The notes under the pieces were generated by a model, which had not been told where the DNA came from, ran no database searches, and worked only from the letters and a program-made list of their open reading frames with translations. Shown here piece after piece: positions 43,286-55,339 of a stretch of DNA of 64,000 nt (position 1 is the stretch's first letter; each line of letters starts with the position of its first letter). This DNA comes from Thermothelomyces thermophilus ATCC 42464 (Eukaryota > Ascomycota > Sordariomycetes > Sordariales > Chaetomiaceae). The stretch lies in assembly GCF_000226095.1 (NCBI RefSeq), contig NC_016478.1, positions 1,788,001 through 1,852,000 on the forward strand, written 5' to 3'. The position numbers and the translations under genes are program-made.

Positions 43286-46200
43286 ATTTTTCAGTGACTT
43301 TATGGCAACTGGTTGTTGAGGCTTCGACAAGTCCCGGGGTGGCGTTAACAGACCCAATCGAGGAAGGTGTCAGCGAGGCTCGGCGGGTTCTGGACGGTTC
43401 CGCAGCAGGTAACAGCTGTAGAACGGCGAGAATGCGACCTTCTCTTCTAACAAGCTGAGGGCAGCATGGTCATCGCTCAGAGATCGTGTCAAGATGAGGC
43501 GGTGAGTTTACGGCTAAGGCAAGGGTGTCTTGCGCCTCGATTTACCGACGAGGATAATGAAGCGGGGGTTGCCGAGAAGCCACTGCACAGAATCTGTACT
43601 TGGTATCTGGCCGGGTGACAGCGACTTTTTTTGTTGCTCTTCCTTTTTAGTCTTGTAGCGAGGCGAGACCGTCTTCGTGGAGTAAACGAATGAAACCAGG
43701 CTGGTGGCTTGTTGCGGCGCAAAAATCTTGTGCAACGGTCTTTCCACCGCGTGAGGAAAGCCCGGGGTCGGTTGGAGACCACGCAGGGGCGAATGGCAAC
43801 CAGTCTCGACAAGTCGGTTTCGAATATACCAAAGAGGCCGGACGGGGAAACGGCTCGCAATTCGGGCGGAGACGTCGCGGGTTTCGCAGAGATGGTGGTC
43901 GAAACAAAGTTTTTGGCTCTACGCGCACGCGCTTGGCAACCGGGGATTAACAAAGGTTGGCCACGCCAGGTTCGGCCGCATGCAACAGTCTTGAAGGGGA
44001 TTTCGAGACCCAGTTTCGGGGTAAGCAACGCAAGTGTGCTACAAACGTTGACCACCGAAGACGTAGGTGGTTTGGTGGGCGCAAAAGAGCTGCGCTGAGT
44101 GTGGGGGGAAAAGGAGGACCTCGTTGCGCCGGCAGAGCAATAGTAAGGTGGGTGCCTAACCTATTCGCACCTGCTCGAGATGGGATGAATGCTGGCTCGT
44201 TGGCTAACGTTGAACGTCAGGGCGCGCTGCTGGGCGGGCAGGGCTGTTGGTCCCCCAGCTGGGGAAAGGAGGGGCAGTCTTCGGGGAACTCTGGGAGACT
44301 GGAGCTGGGCTTTATACTCTAAGGTACATCGCAAGGTACACGACAGAAAAAAAGGAGCAAAAAATGACTCTGTTCCGGCCGGGCCATCGAGGCAAAAGGA
44401 GGCTAGCAAGCAGCTCCCTGCAGAGCGCAGTGGCCTTGCTGCTCGCTGCGTTGCCCGCAGCCGCTGCGGCAGGCAGGGGTAGCTTCTGGTCGAATACTGC
44501 GTATCCTCCCACTGCGTACCCCACACATGGCGGGCGGCGATATGGTGGCCATGACGGAGGCGGGTGGGCAGGAACTGGATGGATGGATGGATGAGGAGAC
44601 GGAAGGGGAAAGGCACGAACTCCAGCAATAGTTTGGTAGAGCTAAAAATTTTGCCAATGCTGAGCGAGCAGTAAACCGAACGAGGAAAACGCCGAGTGGA
44701 GCGGCCGCATAGAGTGGTTGCGTGGGGTACATACATACGTACAGCACATACCCTGAAACGGTGACATGCTAGGTCGTTGTGCACTTGAAGTTTTAGAAGG
44801 TACCAGGGCTAGCTAGTGTCCTGTACAGTACATACATACGCAGTAGTGTATTGTACGAATTACTGCCGGGATCTCAAATCCCGCTACTGATGCTGGGACC
44901 CAGCCTGCTTGTCAGACATTCCGCTTCGGATTGACCATTTATTACATGTCAATCCAATCCCGAGACCAGCTAGTTATCGCCGGAGAAAACTTCTTTCCGT
45001 CCATGCATCGAGACAGAACACACGTTGAGCGACTGGATGGTGTGCGGAAGCCGCCGAGGCCTTCCGAGTTTGATTTTAATGACTGTCTTTCCGAGTCCTT
45101 TCCTAACGGAGATACATTGGCCATGGCATAGTGTAATCGAGACTTGCGGACTGCTTATCCAAAATCGCGTACGTGTCCCGTGAGGTGATGCCATTCCGAA
45201 ACGTCCCGGGCCCGAAAAGAGTGGGCATGTGTTCGGCCTCGCTGGCGCTTTCCAGATCGACCGATTCCATTCCCGCAAAGCACAGGCCAGCCTGCGACCT
45301 CGAGGGCGCCTGCCTGGGCAGTCTTGTTCATTTCGCACCTGTGCAACTTCCAAGGTTCAGACTTGCTTCCCTTTGCACTTGTTGGCGTCGTACGAAAACG
45401 TGATGGCCCTCAGACTGCTATAGTAACCGAAACAAGCTATTTGTTTGCCATTATTCGAAAGCCCTCCGATCTCCATCTCGAATCCCCTCTGAATACTAAC
45501 TTCGCTGAGCCGTCGATTGTGGCATCTGTCGCGCACTTGTCACCCGCGCCCGTGTACGACTGAATATGCGGGGCAGCGACTCCGGCTGCTGCCGCGGGGC
45601 AAGGCACTGACAGACAGTGGGGGTCGGTGATGTAGTGTACGGATTAACATACATACACACAGTACTCGTAGGTCGCTAGAACCGTTCAATGCCCAACAGC
45701 CCGGCATCACAGTCCGCCTGCTGCACGTCAACGCCGCTGTCCTGATCACCACCCATCGTTCAGCGGCGATCGTTGTTCACAGCATCGTCGTCATCCTTGC
45801 TTCGGTCACCCACGCAAGTTCGAAACTCTCGCGCGGTCGCGCGGGGCACTGGGCGAGCGATCTTGAAGCTGCCGCTCGGAGAATTGCCCTGGCGTACACT
45901 AGGCGCGCTCCTCTAGCTCACGCCCCGCTGGGTTTCACCGCTCTGCAACGGAAGTCTGTCTCCCTCCACAGCTGGATCCTCGGAGCCTGCGGGACGCCGA
46001 CCACAAGCCCCCGGAATACGCGCCACGCGGCACTACCCCAAAGCGTAGTACGGCTCTGCAGCCTCATTAACGGAAGTTTCGCACCTTCGGAAGCCATCAT
46101 CGGCTCTCCCGCGAGCATAGCCGGCCGTTGGACGTGCAAGCCCTGGAGCACAGCACCGACGTTCCTCACCTCCCTCGGCCGGCCACCGGAAATTGATAAC

Positions 46201-46345
46201 GGTGTCGAATCCGCCTGACGACGTCCGGCGCCGTGGCACTTGCATCGCCGCTCTCACCCGACTGCCCCGCTGGGCCCCCGACTTGCCCGGCTCCGGAGCA
46301 GACCCGGCTTGCCCTACCGGCTTGGTTTCACAAGCCAAGAGAAGG
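43286..46345. other. Large gene-free interval
   Basis: About 3 kb with no supportable CDS. It holds the Nudix promoter, a (GATG)n tract near 44575-44591, clusters of ACATAC/GTAC motifs (44727-44743, 44820-44840, 45636-45660) and the upstream region of ATE1. Frames on both strands up to about 200 codons lack domains and look like chance in GC-rich DNA. Confidence 0.5.
44820..44866. repeat. Intergenic GTAC/ACATAC motif cluster
   Basis: Contains CTGTACAGTACATACATACG and then a TGTACGAATTACTG segment, related to the GTACGGATTAC elements elsewhere in the window. Confidence 0.45.
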
Positions 46346-48383
46346 ATGGAAGGAGCAGCAGAGGCAAGCATGCAAGTACCTGGCGAGGTTGCAGCGCAGC
46401 ATTCGTTCCTCTTTCCAATCGGTGAGTCCCGAGATTCCGAGCCATCTCACCCAACCGTTCGGGCCATGTGCGTCAACGGCACGATATCGTTGGCCAATCC
46501 GCTCCGGAGACCACGCGATCTCCTCCCGCATTCTACACCACGCCTGAGTGGGCTTATGGTGCCGTCTCAATCTCTTGTCCTCCCGTGCTGTATTCACGAG
46601 CCTACACGAAAGCCAATCCCTTCACCATTTCACCCCACTCACAGCTAGCGCTGGATCCTTTTTCCTTCTGTCATGGGTTTCGGCCGCCAATGCGGCGGTT
46701 CCCCAACCACAGCCCCGGGTTCCACATCAAAGTGTACTGCGTTTTTCGACAAGATTACAGATGCTAACGGTCTTGTCAACACAACTAGGCTATGATAACT
46801 CTTCCGAGTGCGGGTATTGCCGAAGAAGCCGTGGTGGTCAGTTTGCAAAGCGTGAATGTTCTTCCCTCCTGACTGTGACATGACCTGGCGTTCATCGTTT
46901 ACACATCCCCGGACACATGCGGAACGGCTGCCCATCCCGAGCCTCCTGGTCGGCTCGACCACCCCCCACCCTCCCACTCTTCGGTCACGCTCCAGGATAG
47001 GCATCCTCTCACTAGAGATGCCTTGCCACCACTCGCGTCCATGAATGCGATGTCAACTAACACTCATTTTCTGCAGGTTATTCCTACTATGCCATAGCGA
47101 CGTCCCTGACCCCAGCCTTCTACCAAAAGATCGTTGACCGTTGCTGGAGGCGCTCTGGCACTCTTTTGTACCGGCCGAATCCGAGGCACTCGTGTTGCCC
47201 ACACTACACCCTTCGGTTGGATTCGACCCAGTTCAAACCCACCAAGGACCAACGCCAGGCCGTCAACCGCTTTAACCGCCACATTATCGGGGATACCTAT
47301 GTCAGGGAGGCGGCCCGTCTGCATCCGCGATCCCGCGCCGAGGTAAGGAGGCGCCACAATGTCTTTGACCTGGTCGAGAGAATCCACGAGCCAGAGGCCC
47401 AAGCCCTCAAGACCCCCCCAACACCGGACCACGACTTTACTGTCACTCTAGAGCCGGATACGTTCACCGAGGAGAAGTACGAGGTTTTTGAGAACTACCA
47501 GCGCGTCGTCCACCGCGAGCCGCCCGAGAAGATATCCCGCAATGGTTTTAAGCGGTTTCTGTGCAACTCCCCCCTGAGCCGGGGTGTAATGGTAGGCCCG
47601 GACGGTAGGGAACGCCAGCTGGGATCCTTCCACCAGTGTTACCGCATTGACGGAAAGCTGGTTGCCGTCGGCGTGCTAGACCTCCTACCCGATTGCGTGA
47701 GCGCTGTGTACTTCCTTTACCATGAGTCGATACATTGGCTCAACCCGGGCAAGCTCGGCGCGCTGCGGGAGATAGCCCTGGCACGCGAGGCCGGCTACCG
47801 TTGGTGGTACCCTGGCTACTACGTGCATAATTGCGCAAAGATGAGGTACAAGATCGAGTACAAACCGCAGTATGTCCTGGATCCAGAAGATCTGCGGTGG
47901 TATCCGCTTGATAAGGAGGCGCTGGCGCGGTTCGATAAGGCACATTACGTCTGTTTCTCGAGAGACATGCGGGAACATGAACAGGTCAGTCATGACGACG
48001 GGATCCACGACGGCACAGCAGAACCGCCGCTGCCAGAAGCAGCAGGAACATGTGCTAGTGGAGCCGGCCCACCAGAAGAAGCAGATGAAGATGATGTCGA
48101 CGAGTATGAGGAAGGGGAAGGGGAGGAGGGGACCTTCCTTCTGTCTAGCAGCATGCCCGGAATCCCATCGCTCGCCGAGATGGAACAGGTTAACATGGAC
48201 GGCCTGGTGCTACGGTCCGACTTCTCGGACAACCTGATCGTCGCCTCGCACCTTGTCAGTTGGGATACGGAGAAAATCTCCGACTTTGGCACGCTCAAGT
48301 CGCGCATTGCCGAGCTCGTGGCGGCTGTAGGGCCCGATCTGATTGGCGAGATCTGTATTGATTTTCGGAGGAGGTCTTCGTGA
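46346..48383 (+). CDS. ATE1: Arginyl-tRNA--protein transferase ATE1
   Basis: Three exons, 46346-46421, 46789-46836 and 47077-48383, join to 476 aa. ATE1 transfers arginine from Arg-tRNA to N-terminal Asp, Glu or oxidised Cys, marking proteins for the Arg/N-degron ubiquitin pathway. The spliced N-terminus reads FPIGYDNSSECGYCRRSRGG, then YSYYAIATSLTPAFYQKIVD. The CxxC (CGYC) and a later CC in HSCCPHYTLRLD are the conserved cysteines linked to activity and to Fe-S binding in this family. The C-terminal GNAT-like half has GKLVAVGVLDLLPDCVSAVY and ALREIALAREAGYRWWYPGY. An acidic insertion lies near residues 340-370. The first two introns, 367 and 240 bp, are long for this genome. Confidence 0.92.
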
Positions 48384-49561
48384 TAGCCAGCTGGTGTAGG
48401 CTCCGTCCGTATGACGGCTGCTAGATCATGAATACAGGGTGGCGAAGAGGGCGAGCGGGCGCGAGTGCGGATTTTGCAGCACGCACAGTTAGTTAGTGCA
48501 GTGCATCGCGGATGCGGCAGGAGGGCTTGGTTGGGTGGACACAGCGAGGTGGTTGTGCATGGATTCAACGTGATAATGACGGCGAGAAGATCTGAGGTCA
48601 CCCCTAATCCAGGAGAGACGGAGCCGCTTCGGTAAACGGATCAGGAAATTGATGTTGTTGTCCCCTTGCCGCTTTTGATGCTCGGTCCGCCACAGGCTCG
48701 GTCAAGGGACCAGCATGACTGTAGTCGGTAGTCTGTTATGTAAGTTGGCATGTGGGGGGGTTTGTTTACTTTGCCAGGAGGTGGCTCGTGGTCGCGTGAC
48801 CGATGACTTAAAACGTAAGAATGTGCGTTGGGCTCAAGATGGCGCTCCAGGATGCGGTTTACTGGTGCCCCAGAGTTCGTGCCCGGGTAACAACCGCGCT
48901 CTCAAGCCGCTTTTGCTAATCGAGAGGAGGGAAACACACGGACTTTGCGTCGGACCCCAAGGCTTGCATGGGAGACAATAGGCATGAAAGACGAAATCTC
49001 TATTATGTTACTGGCCTTTGAATGTTCCAAGGTTCTCTCTGCGGCAACATTTTTGACTTGGTGGCTGTTTTCGCTGCTGAGAGTGCCACAACAGTGATCA
49101 GAGTTGGCATTGGACGATGTCCTCAGCTCGGCAGTGGCGAGCGAGAGACGACGAGAACCACTTCCAGACTGGTGCGGTCTTGATTTGACTTACCAATACA
49201 TCTAGAGTTATTTGGGTAGAACTGCGACAAACATTTACGGAATCCATCTCAGAAATGGAACTTCCAACCTTCCTCCAGGTGTTCACTCGTGGTGTGGGCG
49301 GCGCCTTCCCGAAGAGAAGAGCATCTTTCCCACGGTACCTACCTCGAGTCCACGTAGTAAGTGATTCTCCTGTCACGATTCCGAGAGAGATTTGGAATGA
49401 CATGTCCGCATGGCATTTTGATCCCTCAAAAAAAAAGGCTGTCTATAATATCCATATTGTCCGTGCTTGCCGCTATCAAACCCGCAGCACTTTCTGGGGT
49501 GCGACTTCGAGAAAACTGCGTTTGGAAGTCGGCCCTTGAAGTCAGGTTGCGCTGACGTGCG
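48384..49561. other. Intergenic region
   Basis: About 1.2 kb between ATE1 and an unrecognised gene. A frame at 49255-49539 is open but shows no support as an exon. Nothing else seen. Confidence 0.45.
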
Positions 49562-51371
49562 ATGGTGGGGGTTTCGATCGACCTTGGAAGCATCGAGGTT
49601 GCCGGGAAGACGCCGGGCCTGTCTCTCGTCCTGTCAAGCTCGCTTTCCTTTGCATTTCCTCCATCTTGGCCAGGAACTCCAACCGCAGCAGCATTATCCC
49701 AGGCTTCCGCCTCCGGCAAGATTTGGATTTCCAAGGCCAGCTCCTGCCGAATTGAGGTCTCAACTTTGATAAACGGGGAAGTACCCGACACGGCGACCTT
49801 CGATCCAAGCATCTTGACCGCGATTGCCAACTTCCCCCCTGAATGTTCGGTGAGTACCTCGACATTCCCATCTGCTGTTGCTATCTAGCTAATCCCTACG
49901 GCATCTGATGCTGCAGGTCTGGGAACATCTCGGGCTTAGGCTGCGGACGAACCACGATTCCCAGATACAATCCGCCTGGAGCCATGCACAGGCTTCGTAC
50001 TTCTTGCACCATCCAGACCTCTCATCTAAGATGGTGGCCCCTGCAGACATCCCACTAGCTCAACTCCAGGGGCTGAAGTGCGAGGCGAATTACATGTTTA
50101 GATCACTGAGAAGAAAAGTTGGCAACCAGACGCACGTTCCCAAGCCAGTAACAGCCGAAGTGTTGAACCGCCCCCAGCAGGCAGAGAAACCTTCTCAAAG
50201 ACATACATATAACCTCAGAAGCAACCCAAAGCGAAGCAGGAAAGCGGTGTTGGCCCAAGAGGAATCCAACGATGTGAGTCCCACCTCGATGACGACGCAA
50301 CCCCCTCAGTTACCCGACCATGAACAAGGAGACGTGGAGTCATTAGCAGCAGAAGCCATTTCAGAGATGGCTTCTCTGCTAGACATTGCTTTTCGTAAAG
50401 TTATTGGCGTGAAGGGTGCAACGACGGGAATTAAAACCATCAAAAGTTTGGCCTCCCCATCATTACTTGAAATTGCTCCCGCCGTTTGGGATATGCAGTA
50501 TCTTCAGGTGACGTATTAGAGCATCTTAAACATCCCGTTGGTGAGCTAACTCAAGTCGTAGGCCATATATGTACACTCACAACTCATTCCGTCCATAGCT
50601 GCTGGAATTGGCCGTCTGCGGAACGCCCATTCCGCGACTCTCCGAAGGAAGCTGGACAACTTTGCGCGTCCGATCACACCAGCGAAAGACGACCAAGAGC
50701 TGGCGGATCCGAGGTCAGATGTCACAGACGAAGTGCGACAGCGACTATGGCTACTGTGTCAAACTCGAATACGGGCGGGACTGGTTAGGCGGCCATTTGC
50801 CACGAGACAAGCAGAGCGAAAAACAGTTGAACAGCCGCGGGTTCAACTCGGCCTTGCAGGAACGAGATGGGAGAATACTCCGACTCATGAAACCGACGTC
50901 GGCTATTTGCCCACAACGGAGCATCACGACCTGGCAGAAAGCTTCGACCTTAGTGGCGGCTTCTCGGAAGTCCTCTCCGAGCCGGCCGTCCACGAGATAG
51001 GCGTTCTGGAAGAGACGAGCGACTCCTACACGCTAGAGGACGGAGTACCGTCCTCAGACAACTTGACCCTCAGTTCCGAAGGCGACTACTTTTACACTGA
51101 CGGACAAGGAAATGTTTATCCGATCGCCAGGGAAGCAGTTGCGGAAGATGGCCAGAGTGAATGGTTATCCACCCAACTTACGGATCCCTACGACTTCAGC
51201 CAAACGCAAGGTGAAGAATTAGAGGAACACTGGCTTGGTAATCCAGGTCAAACATTTATTATGTATCAAGGAAACGGAACAACAGATCCGGTCGGCCATA
51301 TCAACACAAACGCTGCCGCAGAAAACTTCTTCCCGCCGCCGTACCCCGAAGATGCGCCGTTGGGCAGTTGA
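49562..51371 (+). CDS. Unrecognised three-exon protein
   Basis: Exons 49562-49849, 49917-50507 and 50562-51371 join in frame (both introns phase 0) to 562 aa. The proposed start is the ATG at 49562. I recognise no domain. The N-terminus is hydrophobic/serine-rich (SLVLSSSLSFAFPP). A basic cluster, NLRSNPKRSRKAVL near residue 190, could be a nuclear signal. A helical segment follows the second splice (VHSQLIPSIAAGIGRLRNAH). The last 200 residues are acidic and rich in Ser, Thr and Tyr. The second intron uses GTGACG, a weak donor, and base composition is less GC-rich than in neighbouring genes. It could be a lineage-restricted gene; the model may also continue into the open frame after 51371. 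Confidence 0.5.
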
Positions 51372-51719
51372 GCCGAGACTTTGTCGGACCAAATTCGCGG
51401 TCAGTCTGGCGGACGCATACCGCCTTCGCGCATGGTCGTATGAGAAAGAGCCAGAAGAGAGCTGGAATCAATGCCCCGAGGATGCGGCGACCCATGATGA
51501 GCTCAAAAAACTCGAAAGCAGAGTTACCCGCGGCCAGCGCGAAGACCCGAGGTGGCGACAAAAACTTGCGTCGGAGCGTCGACTTCTACCTCCGTGTCCC
51601 CAACCGTCCGTCCTTCTTTTGGCTGCCCGGCTCTCGCGTCGCCCAGCTGCTCAGACGGGAGATTGGGAAGCCACCCCCAAAGGCGCATTCCGTGACGCTC
51701 CCAGCCACGAGGTGAAGCC
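51372..51719. other. Interval with an additional open frame
   Basis: A plus frame is open from about 51368 to 51715 and ends with FYLRVPNRPSFFWLPGSRVA followed by QLLRREIG. It may be a further exon of the preceding unrecognised gene, a small separate gene, or chance. No splice junction could be fixed. Confidence 0.35.
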
Positions 51720-51941
51720 TCAACGTTTTTGCTCGGGACCCTTCTTCTCCCCCTTCTTTTCCTTTTTCTTTTTCTGTTCGGGTTTCATGGTGGCATAGTG
51801 GATGTACCAATGCAGTACACACTGGAGGATGAGGGCGATGAGGACGATGATCAGGATGGTGAAGAGGTGAGGCTGGTCGTTAAGCACGGCGACGGCCTCT
51901 GGTGTCGCCCCGATTTTGCCGAACCAGTCAAATTGCCCCAT
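51720..51941 (-). CDS. Small single-pass membrane protein with lysine-rich tail
   Basis: Single exon of 73 aa: MGQFDWFGKIGATPEAVAVL, then a strong membrane segment (FTILIIVLIALILQCVLHWY), then a very basic tail rich in Lys and Glu ending PEQKR. Third codon positions favour C and G across the hydrophobic part, as in real genes here. The layout (short lumenal or external N-terminus, one helix, charged cytosolic tail) resembles tail-anchored or small ER proteins. I do not recognise a family. It is transcribed divergently from uS5m. Confidence 0.55.
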   Translation of the reverse strand: MGQFDWFGKIGATPEAVAVLNDQPHLFTILIIVLIALILQCVLHWYIHYATMKPEQKKKKEKKGEKKGPEQKR

Positions 51942-53027
51942 CGCGGCGTTGTTGGTGTTGCCTGTTGCTGACGTCGATGTTTTGGATGTGACGCGACCGG
52001 AAGGTTGGTGCGATTAAGTTGAGGTTGAGGGCCGCCTCCGGGAATTACAAGAATAAGTTCCGCGGCCGCCTGCGCCCGTGGCAAAGAGATTGAGACGGAA
52101 GAGAAAATAACAGAATTACTACTAGATGTTGTCCGAAGGAACAGTCGAAGAGAGTGGAACGAAGAAACAGCAGAATCTACACGAGAAGGGAGAGGAAATG
52201 GGCGGCCGTTTAAGCGCAACCATGTGAAACCAGGGACGTCACGATGGAGCTGACTTCAGATACCTTACTGTGTAGGGATGTCATTGATGGCCCCGTCTTT
52301 CCCCCAATGCCTGAGCAGATCTCGGGATGCGGGTCTGATCCGGGGTCGTAGTTATTGGCGTTGCAGCAGCGGCAAGAAACCGTCCAGAAGGAGGGGGGGC
52401 TGGTCCTCGAATGTGTTTCAGGGCTGCGCCAGAGTTGAACGAGAGTTAGGTAAGCGAGGACTGATTGGTCGCAAATCGTGTCTGATCAGGAGTTGACAAG
52501 GCCCAATGGTCCAAAACATATCGCCCAGGGGTCCTTACTCGGGTCGGAAGTGAGCCAAGTCAGACTACGGACTGCTCCATACTGTTGTGTAAGTGAGTAC
52601 TGATACTTTCCATTTCAAAAAGCTTCTTGTTATCGTTGTGACTGGCTGATGTGTCGAACCGGGGGGAAAGGAGGTGGGAACGGTTTGTGGTCACATGAGC
52701 ACTCACATGACCAGTTCAGTCGCGCAACACAGAATGTGGTCCATGGGGGTACTCTGTAGAGTGCCAAGACAAGTTACCAAGTGAATGACTTGGTGCCTCG
52801 AAAGTTAGGCGCGTATCTTTACAAGTTGCAGGCAAGCTTGGACCCAAAAAAAATTGTCTGGGCCATCTGAACGTGTGGCAGCCGGTTGAGTGCTCGTCCC
52901 GGCCCGATAGAAGCGATACGTGACCGCCAACAAAAAAAGCTCGACCTCGGGACCAGCGACCAGCAGCCAGCAACCAGCAACCAGCAGCCAAGCCGGGTGC
53001 GGGCCGAGCCAATTGAGCCGAAGAGCG
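51942..53027. other. Divergent intergenic region upstream of uS5m
   Basis: About 1.1 kb carrying the promoters of the small membrane protein and of uS5m. Just before the uS5m start (about 52960-52992) are repeated CCAGCA/ACCAGCAACCAGC units. No gene supported. Confidence 0.45.
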
Positions 53028-54593
53028 ATGAGCATAGCACGTCCGGCCGCCAGGAGGCTCGTCTCCGGGTGCCTGGCCGCGGCAGCGGCGTCGCCGTCGC
53101 CGGGTGCTGCATGCGCTGCGCCGGCGACGACGACGGCGCCATGCCACCACGGCCGACTCGTCCTCTCTAACCAGTTCCACAGCTCGCCGCAGCTGTCGGC
53201 GAGGCGGCGGCCACGGTTCGCCAGCGTGCGGGCGGCCGACATGGGCATCATGGACGACAAGCAGATCGACCAGTTCACAAAGGAAAAGTTTCCAAAGTAC
53301 ACGCCCGAGGAGATCGAGCACCTCAAGACCAAGTACTCGCCCGAGCAGATCGCCGCCCTCGAGGCGGGCGAGGCGGCCATCGACCCGCGCGACCTGACGG
53401 TGCAGGGCCGGCTGCGGTCGGACCCGTACACGCTGCCCTACATTGACGACTTTGCCGAGACGCAGCCCATCGTCGACAAGCGGGCCCGGCACAAGGAGGC
53501 GCCGGACCCGCACGCGCGCTTCATGAACATGGACGAGTTCACCGAGGACCTGATCAGGTGGGCCGACAAGTTCCAGACGGGCGACGTGACGGGGACGCTC
53601 AAGACGCTGGTCGACTTCGTGCCGGACAAGTACAAGAAGACGCCCGAGGGCCAGTGGCCGGGCGACGTGCGCGAGGAGGCGCACAGGGCCTTCCAGCGCT
53701 ACCTCGAGGCCGAGGTGAGCAGGCAGGCGGCCAAGGACCCGGACGACACGTCCGGGCCGACCGACGCCGACGTGCTGCAGTACATCCTGGAGCGGTCGGC
53801 CATGACGGACGGGAACCGGACGACAGACACGTCGCTGGCGCACGGCCTGCCCGGCAAGGTGCCCGGGGTGGCCGGCCTGTACAAGAACGCGATCGACCCG
53901 GAGGACAAGGGCCTGGACGACACGGGCGTGTACCAGGACCTCAAGCGGCGTACCGGCCTGAGCGTGGCCGAGATCCTCAACCTGCAGTCGAAACGCATCG
54001 TCCAGCGCTTCGTGGCCAACCAGACGCGCCTGGGCAAGGTGCGCAAGGCCTCCGTCATGTTCGTCGTCGGCAACGGCAACGGCTGGCTCGGCATCGGCGA
54101 GGCCAAGTCGACCGAGCCCACCGTCGCCGCCCTCAAGGCCCGCCTCATGGCCATCCGGAACATGCAGCCGATCCGCCGGTACGAGAACCGGACCATTTAC
54201 GGCTCCGTCACGAGCAAGGTGTCGGGTACCGTCGTCAAGATGGAGGCCCGCCCACCAGGTAAGACTCTCTCTCTCTCTCTCTCTAAAAGGCTTCATATAC
54301 TACCGGCGTTACCTTGTTTTTTTTCGGGATTTGGAGGATCACACTTACTGACGGGTTAATGTACCTGTCCAGGATTTGGCCTCCGCGTACCGCACCGCAT
54401 CTTTGAGATGTGCCGCGCCGCCGGCATCCACGACCTCGCCGCGCGCATCCCGCGCTCGCGCAACCCCATGAACACAGTCAAGGCCGCCTACTGGGCGCTC
54501 ACGCACCAGCCCGACCCGGACGAGATCGCCATGGGCCGCGGAAAGAAGCTGGTCGACGTGCGCAAGGTGTACTATGGCGGAGACGTGTACTAA
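53028..54593 (+). CDS. MRPS5: Mitochondrial small-subunit ribosomal protein uS5m
   Basis: Two exons, 53028-54258 and 54373-54593, give 483 aa. The first 50 residues are Arg/Ala-rich with a probable cleavage region around [11 protein letters not shown], a mitochondrial targeting signal. The C-terminal third is the S5 fold: [13 protein letters not shown]-like entry, then [35 protein letters not shown], and after the intron [20 protein letters not shown] with [14 protein letters not shown]. The long middle region is the fungal-mitochondrial extension. uS5 shapes the decoding site and mRNA entry in the small subunit. The intron (54259-54372) carries a (CT)n tract near its donor. Confidence 0.93.
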
Positions 54594-55339
54594 ATCTTAT
54601 GTATATCAAACCACCAAACCTTTTTTTTCTCTTTTCTTTTGTATCTTGTCATTGTGGTTCTGCTTGTCCCCGGCAGAACTGCACTGTAGAATCCTCCTGT
54701 ATAAAAGAAGAAAGAAAAAGAGCAAGCGTCGTGTGCCGTGTGTACGTACGGACATGTGCATACATCCATCATGGCCCCGTTTGGCGAGTCCGGGGAGGGA
54801 TGTGCTGGGGGGCGTGGCGTGGCGTGGCGTTAGTTGTGAATGATGACGCCAATTGCTTAGTAGTGGTGGCATTGTACATATGTACGGATGACATACATAG
54901 GTAATGTTCGGTGTTGCTGGGCGGGCCCCTCCCAATGTTGTTGCATACACTACCTCCATACTCTAGGTAACTTCCCTCCTTCCTCCTTCCTCCTCGACTG
55001 GCACACGGCTTTTCTCTTGCTTTCCCCCTGTAAATGTCAAGCCCATAATCCCCACCCTGACCATCATCATCGTGGCCGTTGCTGCCGCCGCCGCCCTCGT
55101 CAACCAATCCTTAACCCATGAGACCGTGGATATCCTCGTCATGTGCCGCCCAAATGATGAATGGCTGTTTCTGGTAAAATACGGGACTTGGATGTCTCCC
55201 GCTGAACCTGAACCGGTTTCGGCCGCTCTCTGGCCGGGGGTGGGAAAAAAAAATTAAAAAAAAATAAAAGGTCCTTCTGTCAAGTTTCACCTCACCCTCA
55301 GCCGCTTGATCTGGTTCAATCCCCTCCAATCAATCCTCT
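54594..55339. other. Convergent intergenic region
   Basis: 3' flanks of uS5m (plus) and DAD3 (minus). A GTACGGATGACATACATAG motif lies at about 54882-54900. No gene supported. Confidence 0.5.

Noticed and set aside
43489-44055. 188-codon minus frame upstream of the Nudix gene
   Set aside because: Arg/Pro/Ser-rich with no motif and no acceptable exon partner.
52716-54296. 526-codon minus frame beneath uS5m
   Set aside because: Codon-bias shadow of the ribosomal protein gene, rich in Leu, Arg and Val in a mirrored pattern.
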